Positions 15,850-27,828 are shown, numbered from the stretch's first letter. The stretch: 47,326 nucleotides of DNA from Neobacillus dielmonensis (GCF_000612665.1 NZ_HG942049.1:1-47326); one strand, 5' to 3'. The notes: a model not told the origin generated them from the sequence alone. Made by a program: numbers and translations.

Positions 15850-16413
15850 TTAAGGATACCATGAAAGTTTGCTATCACTGTCTAATGGTTGGGATTTAAT
15901 TTCAGCACTCAAGGTATCGAACCATTTGCTTAAAATGACTTCCTTTGCTAGATTGGCATTATCATCGTCTTCCCAAATGACATGTGAAAACCAAGCTCCT
16001 GTGGCCCATTCAAATTGCAGCTCAGCAAATACTATCTTTGGGTGTGTAGCTTGCGAAAAGCTGCCATTTACAGCAGAAGCGACATTAGATGCTTGCGGTA
16101 ATAATTGAGTTTCAATCTTTTCTTTTATCAAGGTATCTTCAAGTTGATTCCACATTAGTAAACGGTCATCTAGTTGATAAAAAATATCAAAAGAAGGTTG
16201 TTCCCGCATATTTACCAAAATAAAGGCACGGTCTACTGAGTTGTTAGCCGCCTTAACCACATTTACAATAATATTCTGTGCGGTTTCCACCCAGAAATTC
16301 ATTGCTTCCTCTTCTGGCGACTCTATATAAAATTCAGATTCCAGTTCAGAAACAGCTGCTTCTCCCTTATTAACATCTTCCACTTTCTTAAAAAAACGCT
16401 TAAAGAACCCCAT
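15850..16413 (-). CDS. Probable immunity protein of the toxin cassette
   Basis: A 187-residue acidic protein (from the ATG; a TTG frame extends 6 residues further). It begins MGFFKRFFKKVEDV, an amphipathic basic segment, then a compact domain with QPSFDIFYQLDDRL, FEWATGAWFSHVIWED and a Trp-rich end. It is the last gene of a four-gene minus-strand set behind the toxin, lipoprotein and EspG-like genes. In such cassettes the distal cytosolic acidic protein is usually the antidote. No named family recognised; the immunity role is inferred from position. Confidence 0.55.
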   Translation of the reverse strand: MGFFKRFFKKVEDVNKGEAAVSELESEFYIESPEEEAMNFWVETAQNIIVNVVKAANNSVDRAFILVNMREQPSFDIFYQLDDRLLMWNQLEDTLIKEKIETQLLPQASNVASAVNGSFSQATHPKIVFAELQFEWATGAWFSHVIWEDDDNANLAKEVILSKWFDTLSAEIKSQPLDSDSKLSWYP

Positions 16414-16593
16414 TACATGCACTTCCTCCAATTCTATTAATTAAGCCATTTTCTTTAAATATTCATTAACCACACACATCCATATAGATACATATTCTAC
16501 AAATTTCGCCAAAAAACCTTTTTGACTATTACTTTGTCGCTGAAATTGTTCTATGCACATCTTTTTTAGCCGTCACCATGTCGGATATTTAGG

Positions 16594-16624
16594 AGGTCAC
16601 CATGAAACGAATACATGGTGACCT
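16594..16624. terminator. Perfect 11-bp hairpin after the EspG-like gene
   Basis: AGGTCACCATG / CATGGTGACCT with a 9-nt loop, directly after the minus-strand stop at 16628. The T-run (TTTTCT) is on the plus strand, so on the minus strand it may only attenuate transcription into the immunity gene. Confidence 0.55.
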
Positions 16625-16627
16625 TTT

Positions 16628-17383
16628 CTACTCGGCCCTAAACAACCTGGACCATAACATATGTTTAATATGTTCCTCAACCTCACGAGCGGAAGCTGGC
16701 TCAATAAAGACTTGGTCCTCCCCATCGACGAGTCCTGGAGTGATGACCCAAACACCGTTTTCCCCTTCAACAAAATGAAAGTCTTCGTGGTTCCAAGTTA
16801 GCTTCGCATCGTCCCATACCACTAGTTCCAGTTGCCCCGCTTTTTTGAGAGTCTTCATCGACGTTAAGAACTCAACAGAACTCAAGCTTTCTTGGTTCCT
16901 CCCGACAAGTAGAGCATCAAAGGCCGCTCGCGGCAGAGCAAAACTTTCACCTTCCACGTTTGCAGTGGAAATCGAAAATTGGCCGATGATCTCGGTTAGT
17001 ATCTCTTTCGGAGTACCTGCCAGCTCTACTCGGTAGACATCTTGATTAGGAATTTGAGTGCTTTTTACAACCATTTGCGGGGTAAAATAAAAATGGCAAG
17101 CTTTCTGATGACCATCCTCAATAAGACTGAACCAGCAGCAAACCGATTCTGGCCGCATCGCATTAATCAGGATGGCGCATTTCCGTTCGATTTCATAAGT
17201 ATCCCGTTCAAAAAGAATCTCCTTTTGAATTAAACCTTCTTTTACCTGCAGCCAATCTTCTCTAATTTGATGTTCTCTGCAGCCATCATAAGGATCTTTT
17301 AGGCCGACAATAAACTCAACCTTTAACAATTCGCACAAAAAGTAAATTTCTTTGGATGATAATATAACCTCAATAGTTTTCAT
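16628..17383 (-). CDS. EspG-like partner protein of a type VII effector (DUF5081-like)
   Basis: A 251-residue soluble protein with the layout of EspG-like proteins in Firmicutes LXG/type VII loci: an N-terminal segment EVILSSKEIYFLCELLKV, a central alpha/beta region and a C-terminal WSRLFRAE helix. EspG proteins bind and chaperone secreted substrates. It starts 3 bp after the lipoprotein stop, with AGAGGTAA inside that stop region, so the two are translationally linked. Assignment to DUF5081 is from length and gene context and is moderate. Confidence 0.55.
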   Translation of the reverse strand: MKTIEVILSSKEIYFLCELLKVEFIVGLKDPYDGCREHQIREDWLQVKEGLIQKEILFERDTYEIERKCAILINAMRPESVCCWFSLIEDGHQKACHFYFTPQMVVKSTQIPNQDVYRVELAGTPKEILTEIIGQFSISTANVEGESFALPRAAFDALLVGRNQESLSSVEFLTSMKTLKKAGQLELVVWDDAKLTWNHEDFHFVEGENGVWVITPGLVDGEDQVFIEPASAREVEEHIKHMLWSRLFRAE

Positions 17384-17386
17384 CGC

Positions 17387-17947
17387 TTACCTCTGAACCT
17401 GATACGTACGAGATCTAGTTTTAAAATCATAAGTTAAATCCTTGGTAATCGTTTCTCCATCTTTTACAACACTAACAGTGATTACAACCGTGACTTCACT
17501 TTTTTTCGTTAGTTTCATATCTTGGTCATTTATATCATCAAAAAGGATCATGTCACTTTTTTGAATCGAGTCTGATGAAAATTCTATTGGAAGAGAGATG
17601 TCTTGATTCAATTTCGCAAAGTCCGCCTCTTTGGTTCCTACGACTTTAACATGTTTAACCGTGACCGAGTCAATATCTTCACCTAATTTATAAGCCCCTA
17701 AATATAAGGAGTACTTGTAAAAGGTTTCATCACCGGTTCCTGCTGGATTTTGCACCATATACGGGGTAAATAATACACCTTCCGCCCTAAATGGTTCATA
17801 AGCTGGGTTAGAGAAAACATCTTCGGCTATTTTCAGTTTTTCCGTATCAGGATGGTATAAATCGATAATGGTCGCCTCTTTACCACAGCTAACACTGCCG
17901 ATAATGAGTAAAGCCAAACCCATAATCTTAATTAACTTCTTCAACAT
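17387..17947 (-). CDS. Small lipoprotein of the toxin cassette
   Basis: A 186-residue lipoprotein: signal peptide MLKKLIKIMGLALLIIG and lipobox SVSC with Cys21, then a beta-rich secreted domain (EFSSDSIQKSDMILFDD, TVVITVSVVKDGETI). It lies 10 bp after the toxin gene and 3 bp before the EspG-like gene. Lipoproteins in such loci may protect the outer face of the membrane or assist export; the function here is inferred only from context. Confidence 0.7.
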   Translation of the reverse strand: MLKKLIKIMGLALLIIGSVSCGKEATIIDLYHPDTEKLKIAEDVFSNPAYEPFRAEGVLFTPYMVQNPAGTGDETFYKYSLYLGAYKLGEDIDSVTVKHVKVVGTKEADFAKLNQDISLPIEFSSDSIQKSDMILFDDINDQDMKLTKKSEVTVVITVSVVKDGETITKDLTYDFKTRSRTYQVQR

Positions 17948-17957
17948 GTTTACACCT

Positions 17958-19115
17958 CTACTTGTCTATAAATCTTGGTTGGTCCCGTTCATTCTTTTGC
18001 CCTACTAGATAATATGGCACCACATCTGTGACAACATGACCTAATCCCGTTGAGGCAAACTCTCCCCATTCCTCTAAGTCTTGCAGACTGGTCGGGAAGC
18101 CTTCTGGTTTTAAGGATGGATTAATATAATTATAGGTTCCTTTATAGCGAGCATCCGTTACCGGCTTCAGCGTATCCCCATTGAAAACGGCTTCTCTGCC
18201 ATCGGGGTTGATATACTTTAATTCAGGTTTTCCTTTTCCATCGTCATGGTAAATGGACATTTCCACTGGAAGCAAAACCCAGCCGCTTTTAGGGTCCTTC
18301 ACCTCATCATAGGTGGGGAGAGGTCCATTCATTTGGTCACGGCGTTCATACTGGTAATATTCCATCTTCTCTCTAAAAGCTCTTCCTGTTGGAGTAGCGT
18401 CTAAGCCTTCCCTTACCCCTTCTTCCACGAGCAAATTAAAGAGGTCTTTTTTATTGTCTTTTACAAATTTGTATGTATTTTTCATTTGTTCTCGCTTTTT
18501 GTCAAAACGATCCCGAGCTTCATTCCAGCGGCTTGAAACAAAGGCTGCAGCATCACCCAAAGCTGCTTCTGCCCCCTCCTTGATATCATGAAGGCGATTG
18601 CCAGCTTCAATCCAACCGGTTTCCATTTTTTCAAGTACCTCGGCACTCGTGTTTTCAATATAATTCCAAGCTGCTCCGCCAAATTTTTGGGCATTTGCGG
18701 TTGTAGCTGTAAAAAACCCAGCCATGTTCATACCTTGATTATCATAAGCATCCCACGAGTCGTCTAGCCACTGACTTTTATAGGATAATTGCATACCCAT
18801 TAAGTGAGCGGATAACGCACGGTCCATTTTCATTGAGATGACCCTTTTTTCGATGGATTCCTCTGCTTTGCTGTACTTTTCCATCGAATGCATCAAAAAA
18901 TTCTCGAGCTGTGTTAATTCTCGTTCCAATTCAATCGCTGTATCAGCCGCCTGATGAAGTCTCGCCGCAATGCCCCTGCGATTTTGAACTCTATAATCGA
19001 CACTCGACTGTAATCCTCTTACATCATTTTTAATGCTAGAGAGTTTATTTACATTTATTTGTAATTGGGGAATAGTTGATTGAACAGCAGTTATGTTCAC
19101 TTTAATCGATGTCAA
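17958..19115 (-). CDS. WXG/LXG-like polymorphic toxin effector
   Basis: About 386 residues. The N-terminal half is a long helical, coiled-coil region (IKVNITAVQSTIPQLQINVN, QAADTAIELERELTQLENFL) as in WXG100/LXG type VII substrates. From residue about 270 a separate C-terminal domain begins. It contains EAVFNGDTLKPVTDARYKG, GTYNYINP and a late GHVVTDVVPYYLVG, a pattern I associate with variable toxin domains of Bacillus polymorphic toxins. The TTG start has AAGGAGG 8 nt upstream; a GTG three codons earlier sits inside that site. Three linked genes follow (lipoprotein, EspG-like, probable immunity). The type VII secretion machinery is not in the window. The toxic activity is unknown. Confidence 0.7.
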   Translation of the reverse strand: MTSIKVNITAVQSTIPQLQINVNKLSSIKNDVRGLQSSVDYRVQNRRGIAARLHQAADTAIELERELTQLENFLMHSMEKYSKAEESIEKRVISMKMDRALSAHLMGMQLSYKSQWLDDSWDAYDNQGMNMAGFFTATTANAQKFGGAAWNYIENTSAEVLEKMETGWIEAGNRLHDIKEGAEAALGDAAAFVSSRWNEARDRFDKKREQMKNTYKFVKDNKKDLFNLLVEEGVREGLDATPTGRAFREKMEYYQYERRDQMNGPLPTYDEVKDPKSGWVLLPVEMSIYHDDGKGKPELKYINPDGREAVFNGDTLKPVTDARYKGTYNYINPSLKPEGFPTSLQDLEEWGEFASTGLGHVVTDVVPYYLVGQKNERDQPRFIDK

Positions 19116-19302
19116 TATAAGCACCTCCTTACTTGTCGCATGTAAAAATTATGTACATATAGCACTTAAAGCTATATTTTACCAAATAAGGTGAGGTGAT
19201 AATAGGTATAAACGGACCGATTATCATAGGTCCTTTGGCATATAATTCCTAAGTGCCTTTTCCGTTTTATCCCAATTTGAACCCTGTTTTGGAATCAGAC
19301 AT

Positions 19303-19329
19303 AAAAAAAAAGGCCTGCTTTTAGCGGCC
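19303..19329 (-). terminator. Terminator of the small membrane protein gene
   Basis: GGCC(GC) / (GC)AGGCC stem followed on the minus strand by nine Us (19311-19303), about 60 bp after the stop at 19389. Confidence 0.65.
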
Positions 19330-19388
19330 AAATCTTTAAGGAAATCAATCCGTTAATTGTTCAAGAGAAGAGTTTAAAGCATCCGTCA

Positions 19389-19568
19389 CTACTGCCGATT
19401 ATTTAAATAGTTGGACCGATATCGATTGTCATCTCTTGATGAATAAACATAACCTGCCCCCCAAGCAACAGAACCAAAAATGGATCCAATGACATAACCA
19501 ATTGTATAATTTCCAAACACAAAACTAATCACAGCTCCGGCCAATAAGATTAGCAGCATATAGAACAT
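19389..19568 (-). CDS. Small membrane protein, 59 residues
   Basis: Two hydrophobic segments (about residues 2-20 and 23-42) and a hydrophilic tail SSRDDNRYRSNYLNNRQ. The ATG at 19568 has GGTGGGG 6 nt upstream and is preferred over a GTG four codons earlier. Monocistronic with its own terminator. No family recognised. Confidence 0.6.
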   Translation of the reverse strand: MFYMLLILLAGAVISFVFGNYTIGYVIGSIFGSVAWGAGYVYSSRDDNRYRSNYLNNRQ

Positions 19569-19740
19569 AACTATCCCCACCCAAACCCTCCAACTTCATT
19601 TGACTGAACAAACCATTTTGATAATAAATAGGAAAAGAATGAGATAAGGTTTCAAAATAATGAAATGATAAATTAATGACCAATTTTAAATTCTTACCCC
19701 TGGAACAGTGCTAGTAGTTTTATCTAAACCGAATTGCCCA

Positions 19741-22392
<2,652 letters not shown>

Positions 22393-22422
22393 TCAGAATA
22401 AAAAGTCTATATTTACCAGTTT

Positions 22423-22435
22423 TTGTATGATACAA
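22423..22435. promoter_or_regulatory. 13-bp palindrome upstream of rph
   Basis: TTGTATGATACAA is a perfect 6-1-6 inverted repeat in the rph leader/promoter region. The minus strand offers TTGTAT then TATAGA 18 bp later, so the palindrome may overlap a -35 box. Candidate repressor site, unproven. Confidence 0.35.
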
Positions 22436-22452
22436 TTAAATTAGGGAGAGAT

Positions 22453-22486
22453 AAAAAACAGTTAGTCTCTCCATAAAGAGGCTGTT
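22453..22486 (-). terminator. Terminator-like hairpin in the rph leader (possible attenuator)
   Basis: On the minus strand AACAG-CCTCT pairs with AGAG-CTGTT (loops and a small internal bulge) and ends in CTGTTTTTT. It sits 112 bp before rph and after the separate amj terminator. It would therefore stop leader transcripts rather than amj read-through. Confidence 0.45.
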
Positions 22487-22537
22487 ACTGTATACAAATC
22501 TGGCTTTTCTATCTAGTACTACAATAAGACTTTAAGC

Positions 22538-22581
22538 AAAAAAGGAGGCACCAAGTTGCTTATGACTTGTACCTCCTTTTT
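22538..22581. terminator. Terminator of amj
   Basis: GGAGG..AAGT / ACTT..CCTCC stem with one bulge, flanked by A6 and T5 runs, so it works on both strands. It follows the amj stop by 55 bp. Confidence 0.85.
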
Positions 22582-22635
22582 ACATACTGTTTTTCTATTC
22601 AACTGACGCCATGCTAATACAAAAACTCTGTCCTA

Positions 22636-23448
22636 TTAAATCCACTTGGCAAACCAAGCAACATAATAGGCAGCAGGGATAAACAGCAGTTGCGCCACAA
22701 TTGTACCCAGAAATTTTGAACTAATCATCGTCAGAGAGTAACTTTTCAAATAGATATAATCCGTTTGTTTTTTCATTACTCTATCAGCCAATACCGAAGC
22801 TTTAGGGTCAATAAACAATGTCAATAAAATAGTGGCTATACCATTGATAATCCCGGATGACATTAGTGCAGCTTGTGAATATTTCGGAACCAATATGGAT
22901 GCATACATAGAAGAAAGAACCCCAACTGTGAATACAGCCGAAATGATTATATTGATCACAAACAGTCGTTTTGGAATAGTTTTTAAAGTAATCCCCTTCA
23001 GATAGGAAAATTTCGGCAGCCTAAAGCACATAAAAGTTTTTTTAATCCCTTCTCGGTTCAATTGTTTGCTGAAAAGGGCGATTACTGAGCCCCGTTGATT
23101 AGAAAGCTGGATAATGGCTCTTGAAAAGATATTGATAAACGTCGGAAATAGAAGAATGCCCAATAAGACCCCAATAGAGGTCACGCCAATTAAAATCCGA
23201 TATTGTTCTTCTATAAAGTGCAATTTGTTTAAATCAGGCGCTTCTGAAATAAGTTTTGCTGTAAGAGGTTGTTGGATCATAGTAGAAAACCTTGAAACCA
23301 ATACCATCGTACTAAACAAAGATAAAGCAGTGGCAATCAATTTGACTCTCGCTCCAGAAATCCTTGTTGAATACGCCAATGTTTCAATCATAGTAATGAT
23401 CAGTAAAAATAGGGATATGACAACGACTTTTCCTGTAATTAGTTCCAT
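22636..23448 (-). CDS. amj: Alternative lipid II flippase Amj
   Basis: A 270-residue, six-helix-like membrane protein, the same length as B. subtilis Amj (YdaH). The N-terminal half carries the family signature TLAYSTRISG followed by VSRFSTMIQQPLTAKL (about residues 23-65). Amj flips lipid II across the membrane and substitutes for MurJ; in B. subtilis it is induced when MurJ is lost or inhibited. The start has AAGGGG 7 nt upstream. An alpha/beta hydrolase gene ends 73 bp before it on the same strand. Confidence 0.9.
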   Translation of the reverse strand: MELITGKVVVISLFLLIITMIETLAYSTRISGARVKLIATALSLFSTMVLVSRFSTMIQQPLTAKLISEAPDLNKLHFIEEQYRILIGVTSIGVLLGILLFPTFINIFSRAIIQLSNQRGSVIALFSKQLNREGIKKTFMCFRLPKFSYLKGITLKTIPKRLFVINIIISAVFTVGVLSSMYASILVPKYSQAALMSSGIINGIATILLTLFIDPKASVLADRVMKKQTDYIYLKSYSLTMISSKFLGTIVAQLLFIPAAYYVAWFAKWI

Positions 23449-23521
23449 AAATAGCCCCTTAAAAATAATCTATCCGTATTATAATCCATTGGATGTAATG
23501 AGAAAAGAAAAAGGGGACCAT

Positions 23522-24331
23522 TTATCGGAGAACTTCATGCAATCTCTCGGCAAACTCTTTATGAAGCTCAGAATTGTATCCCCCATGATGCCCAGGAAAC
23601 TCCACAAATTCTGTTCCAAGTTGTTCGGCTAATGCTTCCGCACATCCATAAGCAAAAAATTCTCGTGAAGCACTTCCGCCTGCTGGAAGCACCTGAATAG
23701 ATCGAACTTTTAATGCATTCTTCAACGCTTCTATATCTAATGAATAGTTGATAATCCCTGGAATTTCATGTGTAACAAAATAGGTTGAATTCCTTAAAAG
23801 ACGGTTGGTAGAAACATCCTGTGATTGCATAGAATTACTACTAATCTGTTCGGATGTTGACAATAATTTTTCCACTTCAGTTTGATGATTTTTCTGAAGA
23901 GTTTCTAATAGTTGCTTTGCCTGTTCGTGCTCATTTCCGGTTAATAGTTGCAAAAGCACGGGTTCATGAGGTATCAAAAGTCGGATTTGCTCTGGGTAAC
24001 GTACAAATAGATCGAGTCCGATGACAGCACCCGAACTGCTGCCAAATACGAATGCCGGCTCATTGGTCAATTCAGAAAGCAGGAGGTGCGCATCTTCACT
24101 GTGAATGGTTACGCTGTAATCCTCTGTTGATTGATCAAGAGTACTCCGAGAATGCCCACGACGGTCATAGGTTATAACTGTATATTTGTCAGCTAAGTGA
24201 TCTGCCACCTTATCAAATTTTTCGGCTTCTCCGCCTCCACCATGAATCATCAGAAGTAAAGGACCTGAACCACGTACTTCGTAGTAGAGATTAGCGCCAG
24301 GCACAGACAAAATACCGTTCTTCGCCTTCAT
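23522..24331 (-). CDS. Alpha/beta hydrolase
   Basis: A 269-residue alpha/beta hydrolase with oxyanion motif MIHGGGGEAE, nucleophile elbow FGSSSGAV (Ser99 by position in GSSSG), YDRRGHSRS and terminal catalytic His in EFPGHHGGYN. No signal peptide. The HHGGY end is common in Firmicutes hydrolases of unknown substrate. GGAGGG precedes the ATG. Upstream of amj on the same strand, possibly cotranscribed. Confidence 0.85.
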   Translation of the reverse strand: MKAKNGILSVPGANLYYEVRGSGPLLLMIHGGGGEAEKFDKVADHLADKYTVITYDRRGHSRSTLDQSTEDYSVTIHSEDAHLLLSELTNEPAFVFGSSSGAVIGLDLFVRYPEQIRLLIPHEPVLLQLLTGNEHEQAKQLLETLQKNHQTEVEKLLSTSEQISSNSMQSQDVSTNRLLRNSTYFVTHEIPGIINYSLDIEALKNALKVRSIQVLPAGGSASREFFAYGCAEALAEQLGTEFVEFPGHHGGYNSELHKEFAERLHEVLR

Positions 24332-24505
24332 TTATTACCCTCCCCCATCTTACAAAGTTCTTGTTCTCACCTCGTAGTTCTAATTTGTCGGTAACAATTA
24401 TAATTCTTTTTCATTCAGTCTGCATTGGTCCAATAAGAAATCCGCCATGGCAGCCAAGTACTAACTAAAGCACCCCTATTATACAATGGGGTTTTGGTAG
24501 ATTAA

Positions 24506-25329
24506 TTAAGTAGTAAACAATGTTCCATTTAATGCTTGAATATACCTTTCTGCAGACTTCTGTACTGCCAAATTAGCATTTTCTTTTACTACTCGATGAA
24601 AAGCATTATAAATTCGGTCAAATTTTAACTCTTTTACAGTTTCTGCGATATCGTGGACTTTGGATGCGGGCAGTGGAATGAGGTTAGGATAACTATACAT
24701 GAAACTTACCCATTGACGGTCAGCCACAACCTGGATAATGTCGCCCGTCAGTAAGACCCCTTTTTGATTGTTGCCCTCTTGCCATTCCAAAACAGCACCA
24801 CCTTTAAAGTGTCCTCCTAAACGATGAAGAACAATTCCTTTATGCAATTCAAGGGATTCACCTGACCAAAAGATGATTTTTTCGCTTGGCCTCATGACCC
24901 ATTCTTTGTCATCCTCATGAATAAATATAGGTACGTCAAATATTTCCGCCCATTCTACTTGAGTTGAATAGTAGTGTGGATGCGATAATGCAATGGCCTG
25001 AATACCACCTAGTTCAGTGATTTGCTGAATAGTTTGTGGGTCTAAATAGGTGATGCAGTCCCACAATACATTGAATCCCTCTGTTTGAATGAAATAAGCT
25101 GTCTGTCCAATAGCAAACTCGGGTTTGTGGTAATACTATATAACCCACTTTCTTCTAAAAGAATATCATTTTTATATTTTTTCAATTTCTGCATATTGGC
25201 TAAAGTGGTCCAGGACTGCCCGGCAGGATTGGTATATTGTCTTTCCTCTGCACAAATCGCACATTGTTCTGGTACTTCAACTGAACTTTCATATTGCACA
25301 CCGCACGTTTCACAAATATATCTATTCAA
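24506..25329 (-). pseudogene. MBL-fold hydrolase with rubredoxin-like N-terminus, frameshifted
   Basis: Two frames read as one protein. The first (from a TTG at 25329) gives a Cys4 rubredoxin-like ribbon, CETCGV and CAICAEE, then ESGLYSITTNP. The second continues EFAIGQTAYFIQTEGFNVLW and carries LSHPHYYS (metal site), GGHFKGGA and LTGDIIQV of the metallo-beta-lactamase fold. One base is missing in the GGG run at 25121-25123 (four Gs would restore the frame at NPEFAIGQ). It is therefore a recent pseudogene or a sequencing error in an otherwise intact gene of about 275 residues. Confidence 0.8.
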
Positions 25330-25374
25330 GACCTCCCACCCTTTCTAGTAACCATCTAAACGCATTACTTCACT

Positions 25375-26415
25375 TCAAGAACCAAAATCGTAGGATTGAT
25401 AGATGTCACCAATGATCCCTTCTAATTGATGAACACCTAAATCCGTATTGGTCATGATCACAAATCCAGTTCCTCTATAGGGATAGGCAACCATCATACA
25501 TTGAAAACCCATTCCCCAGCCAAGCGACGAAATCTCAAGTTCCTCTTTTGAATGATCTAAAAATACGCTTAATCCAGTCCACTCTTTACAGCCTTGTGAA
25601 GAAATCAGTTCTTTAGCTTTACCTTCAGAGAGAATATTTCCATTACCATGTAACGCATTTATTAATTCCAACACCAACTTGGCTAAATCAGAAGGTGTGG
25701 TCCAAAGCCCTGACGCTGCTGGATATGGATAAATAGTATATTTTCCATCAACTAATTCTCCATTTTTATCATGACCACAAGAAAAATGATAGTTATCCTT
25801 TGCTGGAATCGTCATGGTCAATGTACTGTTGAGCATTTCTAATGGTTGAAAAATCAGTTCTTCTGCTAAATCTTGAAAAGTTTTTCCGGTCAAATCTTCT
25901 ACCAATAGTTGTACGATACAATAACCCGCATCTGAGTATTGGAAATCGCTCTCTGGCTCATATTTCAATTGAATCGGTTTTTTGCAATAGGGTGTCTTCC
26001 CGTTTAATAAGTCAACCATTGAAGGAAAACCATCATCCGTCCTTAGTTCCATAAAACTATCTTCAGGGTCGATTATGCCAGATTGATGGCAAAGCAAGTT
26101 TCTTAATGTGACATACTTGCTTTCACCGTATTTATGATTAGGCACCTTCCACGATATTAGCTTTTGATTGATATCTTCATCTAAATCAAAAAGACCTAGT
26201 TCGCATAGCGGCATAACGAGCATCCCTGTTAAAAACTTACTGATTGAACAAGCATTAAAAAGAGTATCCTTATTTACGATTTTAGTCGTTCCTGCTTCAA
26301 GCGCACCATAGTGATTGGCAAAACTAATTTGAGCATTTTCAATTCCTGTTATGCTCAAACCGGTTACATGGTGATACGCCATACATTCTTTAATGTTTAC
26401 AGTAGTAATCCCCAT
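25375..26415 (-). CDS. Serine beta-lactamase-like hydrolase (class C/DD-peptidase fold)
   Basis: A 346-residue beta-lactamase-related protein with the S-x-x-K motif SISK in NACSISKFLTGML and the Y-x-N-like motif YSD in DFQYSDAGYC. It has a GLGW-like region SLGWGMGFQ in place of the third K-T-G box, and a late GTGFVIMTNTD strand. No signal peptide, so probably a cytosolic esterase or peptidase rather than a resistance enzyme. The ATG at 26415 has GGAGG 6 nt upstream; an ATG 24 nt earlier lacks a site. Confidence 0.85.
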   Translation of the reverse strand: MGITTVNIKECMAYHHVTGLSITGIENAQISFANHYGALEAGTTKIVNKDTLFNACSISKFLTGMLVMPLCELGLFDLDEDINQKLISWKVPNHKYGESKYVTLRNLLCHQSGIIDPEDSFMELRTDDGFPSMVDLLNGKTPYCKKPIQLKYEPESDFQYSDAGYCIVQLLVEDLTGKTFQDLAEELIFQPLEMLNSTLTMTIPAKDNYHFSCGHDKNGELVDGKYTIYPYPAASGLWTTPSDLAKLVLELINALHGNGNILSEGKAKELISSQGCKEWTGLSVFLDHSKEELEISSLGWGMGFQCMMVAYPYRGTGFVIMTNTDLGVHQLEGIIGDIYQSYDFGS

Positions 26416-26557
26416 ATTATGCCTCCATTTTTGTATCATATTTTACCCTTATTGAGGTTATGCGGTTTATTTGATCGCCTATGTTTACTTCACTAATCGC
26501 CATCTTCTTTTAGTAGAAAAAGAACCTTTTAAGCTTGATGCCTTTTCCTAATTATCT

Positions 26558-26854
26558 TTAGAAGAAACTTAGAATTGGAGGTAACAAGATCAATATAATG
26601 GATATGGAAATAAGAGCTTTTGATACTTTTTCAGAGAGCTTTTCTCGTCCTTTACCTGCATACCATCCACTAAACTGATATTTATTTCTATATCGTACAA
26701 AAAGTATAATAAGAACCGCCAAAGGGCCCATCCAGCCATAGGCATCTATATTGGTTCCTATTTCTGAGTACAGATAATTTAACATGGCACTTATCGTTCC
26801 ACCCAATAATCACAAACAAAAACACGATTCGTATTAACTCCAGCAATACCTTCA
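26558..26854 (-). pseudogene. Three-helix membrane protein gene with a one-base frameshift
   Basis: The ATG at 26854 has GGAGAG 7 nt upstream and encodes MKVLLELIRIVFLFVIIG. The frame then fails, but one base fewer in the CCC run at 26802-26804 lets it continue as GTISAMLNYLYSEIGTNIDA, a second TM segment, YRNKYQFSGWYAGKGREKL and a last TM segment. The restored protein would be about 98 residues. The downstream part alone has no convincing start. Indel in a short homopolymer: real mutation or assembly error. Confidence 0.6.
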
Positions 26855-26999
26855 TTCAAGTACTCTCCACTTTAAAATTTTCCAAATAACGAATATAAAA
26901 GAATTGCAACAGCCGCACTATTAATCCTCTTGGCCCCTCTACTTAAAAATGGCAATAACCTTACACAACTGCCTGGGTAGTTAGAGAAGAGTACGAAAA

Positions 27000-27434
27000 T
27001 TAGTCAGATTGAGATAACATTTTAATAAAGTATTTTGGAGATTCAATAAACCCTTGACGCATATAAAACCTATGGGCATTTTCCCTCCTTGAATGGCAAT
27101 GGACTTCCATTCGATCGCAATTTCTATTTAAAGCTAAATCCGTACAATGTTCTTCAATCTGACGTCCTATCCCCTTACTTCTAATAGTTTTATCAACTGC
27201 AAAATAACTGATTCTTGCAAAATCCCCTTTAACAGCTAACTGAGGTATATAATGTACGGAAATGAAAGCAATAACACTATGCTCTTCTTCAAATACTAAT
27301 AACTCCTCATTCGGGTCCATAAGAAGCTTTTCCACTTTTTCTTTTAGAAATAGTTCCGTATCATGATAGTCCAACTGGTTTAATAACAAAAAAATCTGCT
27401 GGCAATCTTCCACACGCGCTTTTCTAATCCCCAT
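27000..27434 (-). CDS. GNAT-family N-acetyltransferase
   Basis: A 144-residue GNAT protein with the acetyl-CoA loop VDKTIRSKGIGRQIEEH (R-x-x-G-I-G) and the C-terminal NAHRFYMRQGFIE motif. Of three nearby ATGs, the one at 27434 has GGGGAG 8 nt upstream. Substrate unknown. Confidence 0.85.
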   Translation of the reverse strand: MGIRKARVEDCQQIFLLLNQLDYHDTELFLKEKVEKLLMDPNEELLVFEEEHSVIAFISVHYIPQLAVKGDFARISYFAVDKTIRSKGIGRQIEEHCTDLALNRNCDRMEVHCHSRRENAHRFYMRQGFIESPKYFIKMLSQSD

Positions 27435-27503
27435 TGACATCACTCCCCCCATTAAGATGCTTTTCTTTTTTATTTAACTTGACCGCCTGTTTATTCCAAC
27501 AAG

Positions 27504-27524
27504 AAAAACGTTGCTGAAGCAACG
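27504..27524 (-). terminator. Intrinsic terminator
   Basis: CGTTGC-TTCA-GCAACG hairpin on the minus strand followed by five Us, 3 bp after the stop of the 58-residue gene. Confidence 0.9.
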
Positions 27525-27526
27525 CC

Positions 27527-27703
27527 CTATCGCGGTGTGTTATTTGATTTTCTTGCTCTATATGAAGCAATCGCTACACCAATTAAACCTCCCCATACAG
27601 GAAGTGTATCATCCCATTCCAGCCACCTAAAATCACCTCGAAATAACCCCATAATAAAATAGGTGACTATTGCACTTAGACAATACCATACTACATTTTT
27701 CAC
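27527..27703 (-). CDS. Small membrane protein, 58 residues (GTG start)
   Basis: A short gene from a GTG with GGAGGG 5 nt upstream. The product has one N-terminal hydrophobic segment (VVWYCLSAIVTYFIMGLF), a Trp-rich amphipathic middle (FRWLEWDDTLPVWG), a second short hydrophobic segment (GGLIGVAIASY) and a basic tail. A terminator follows immediately, which supports it as a real transcription unit. No family recognised. Confidence 0.65.
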   Translation of the reverse strand: MKNVVWYCLSAIVTYFIMGLFRGDFRWLEWDDTLPVWGGLIGVAIASYRARKSNNTPR

Positions 27704-27828
27704 AGAGACCCTCCGGGAAATTATTTTTATGACTTCTCATTCCGCATAGTCTATTTTTCCTCTTGCTTAATTTGGAACTCTTGTACTTGTTTGTTTAGCA
27801 AGGAAAAGGAAGTACCAGTTCATTTGAT

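Noticed and set aside
16594..16700. AGGAGG followed by ATG on the plus strand inside the hairpin at 16594
   Set aside because: The good-looking start is formed by the terminator palindrome, and the frame runs antisense into the EspG-like gene.
23114..23632. Plus-strand open frame of 172 codons across amj and the alpha/beta hydrolase end
   Set aside because: Antisense to two recognised genes; no family pattern.
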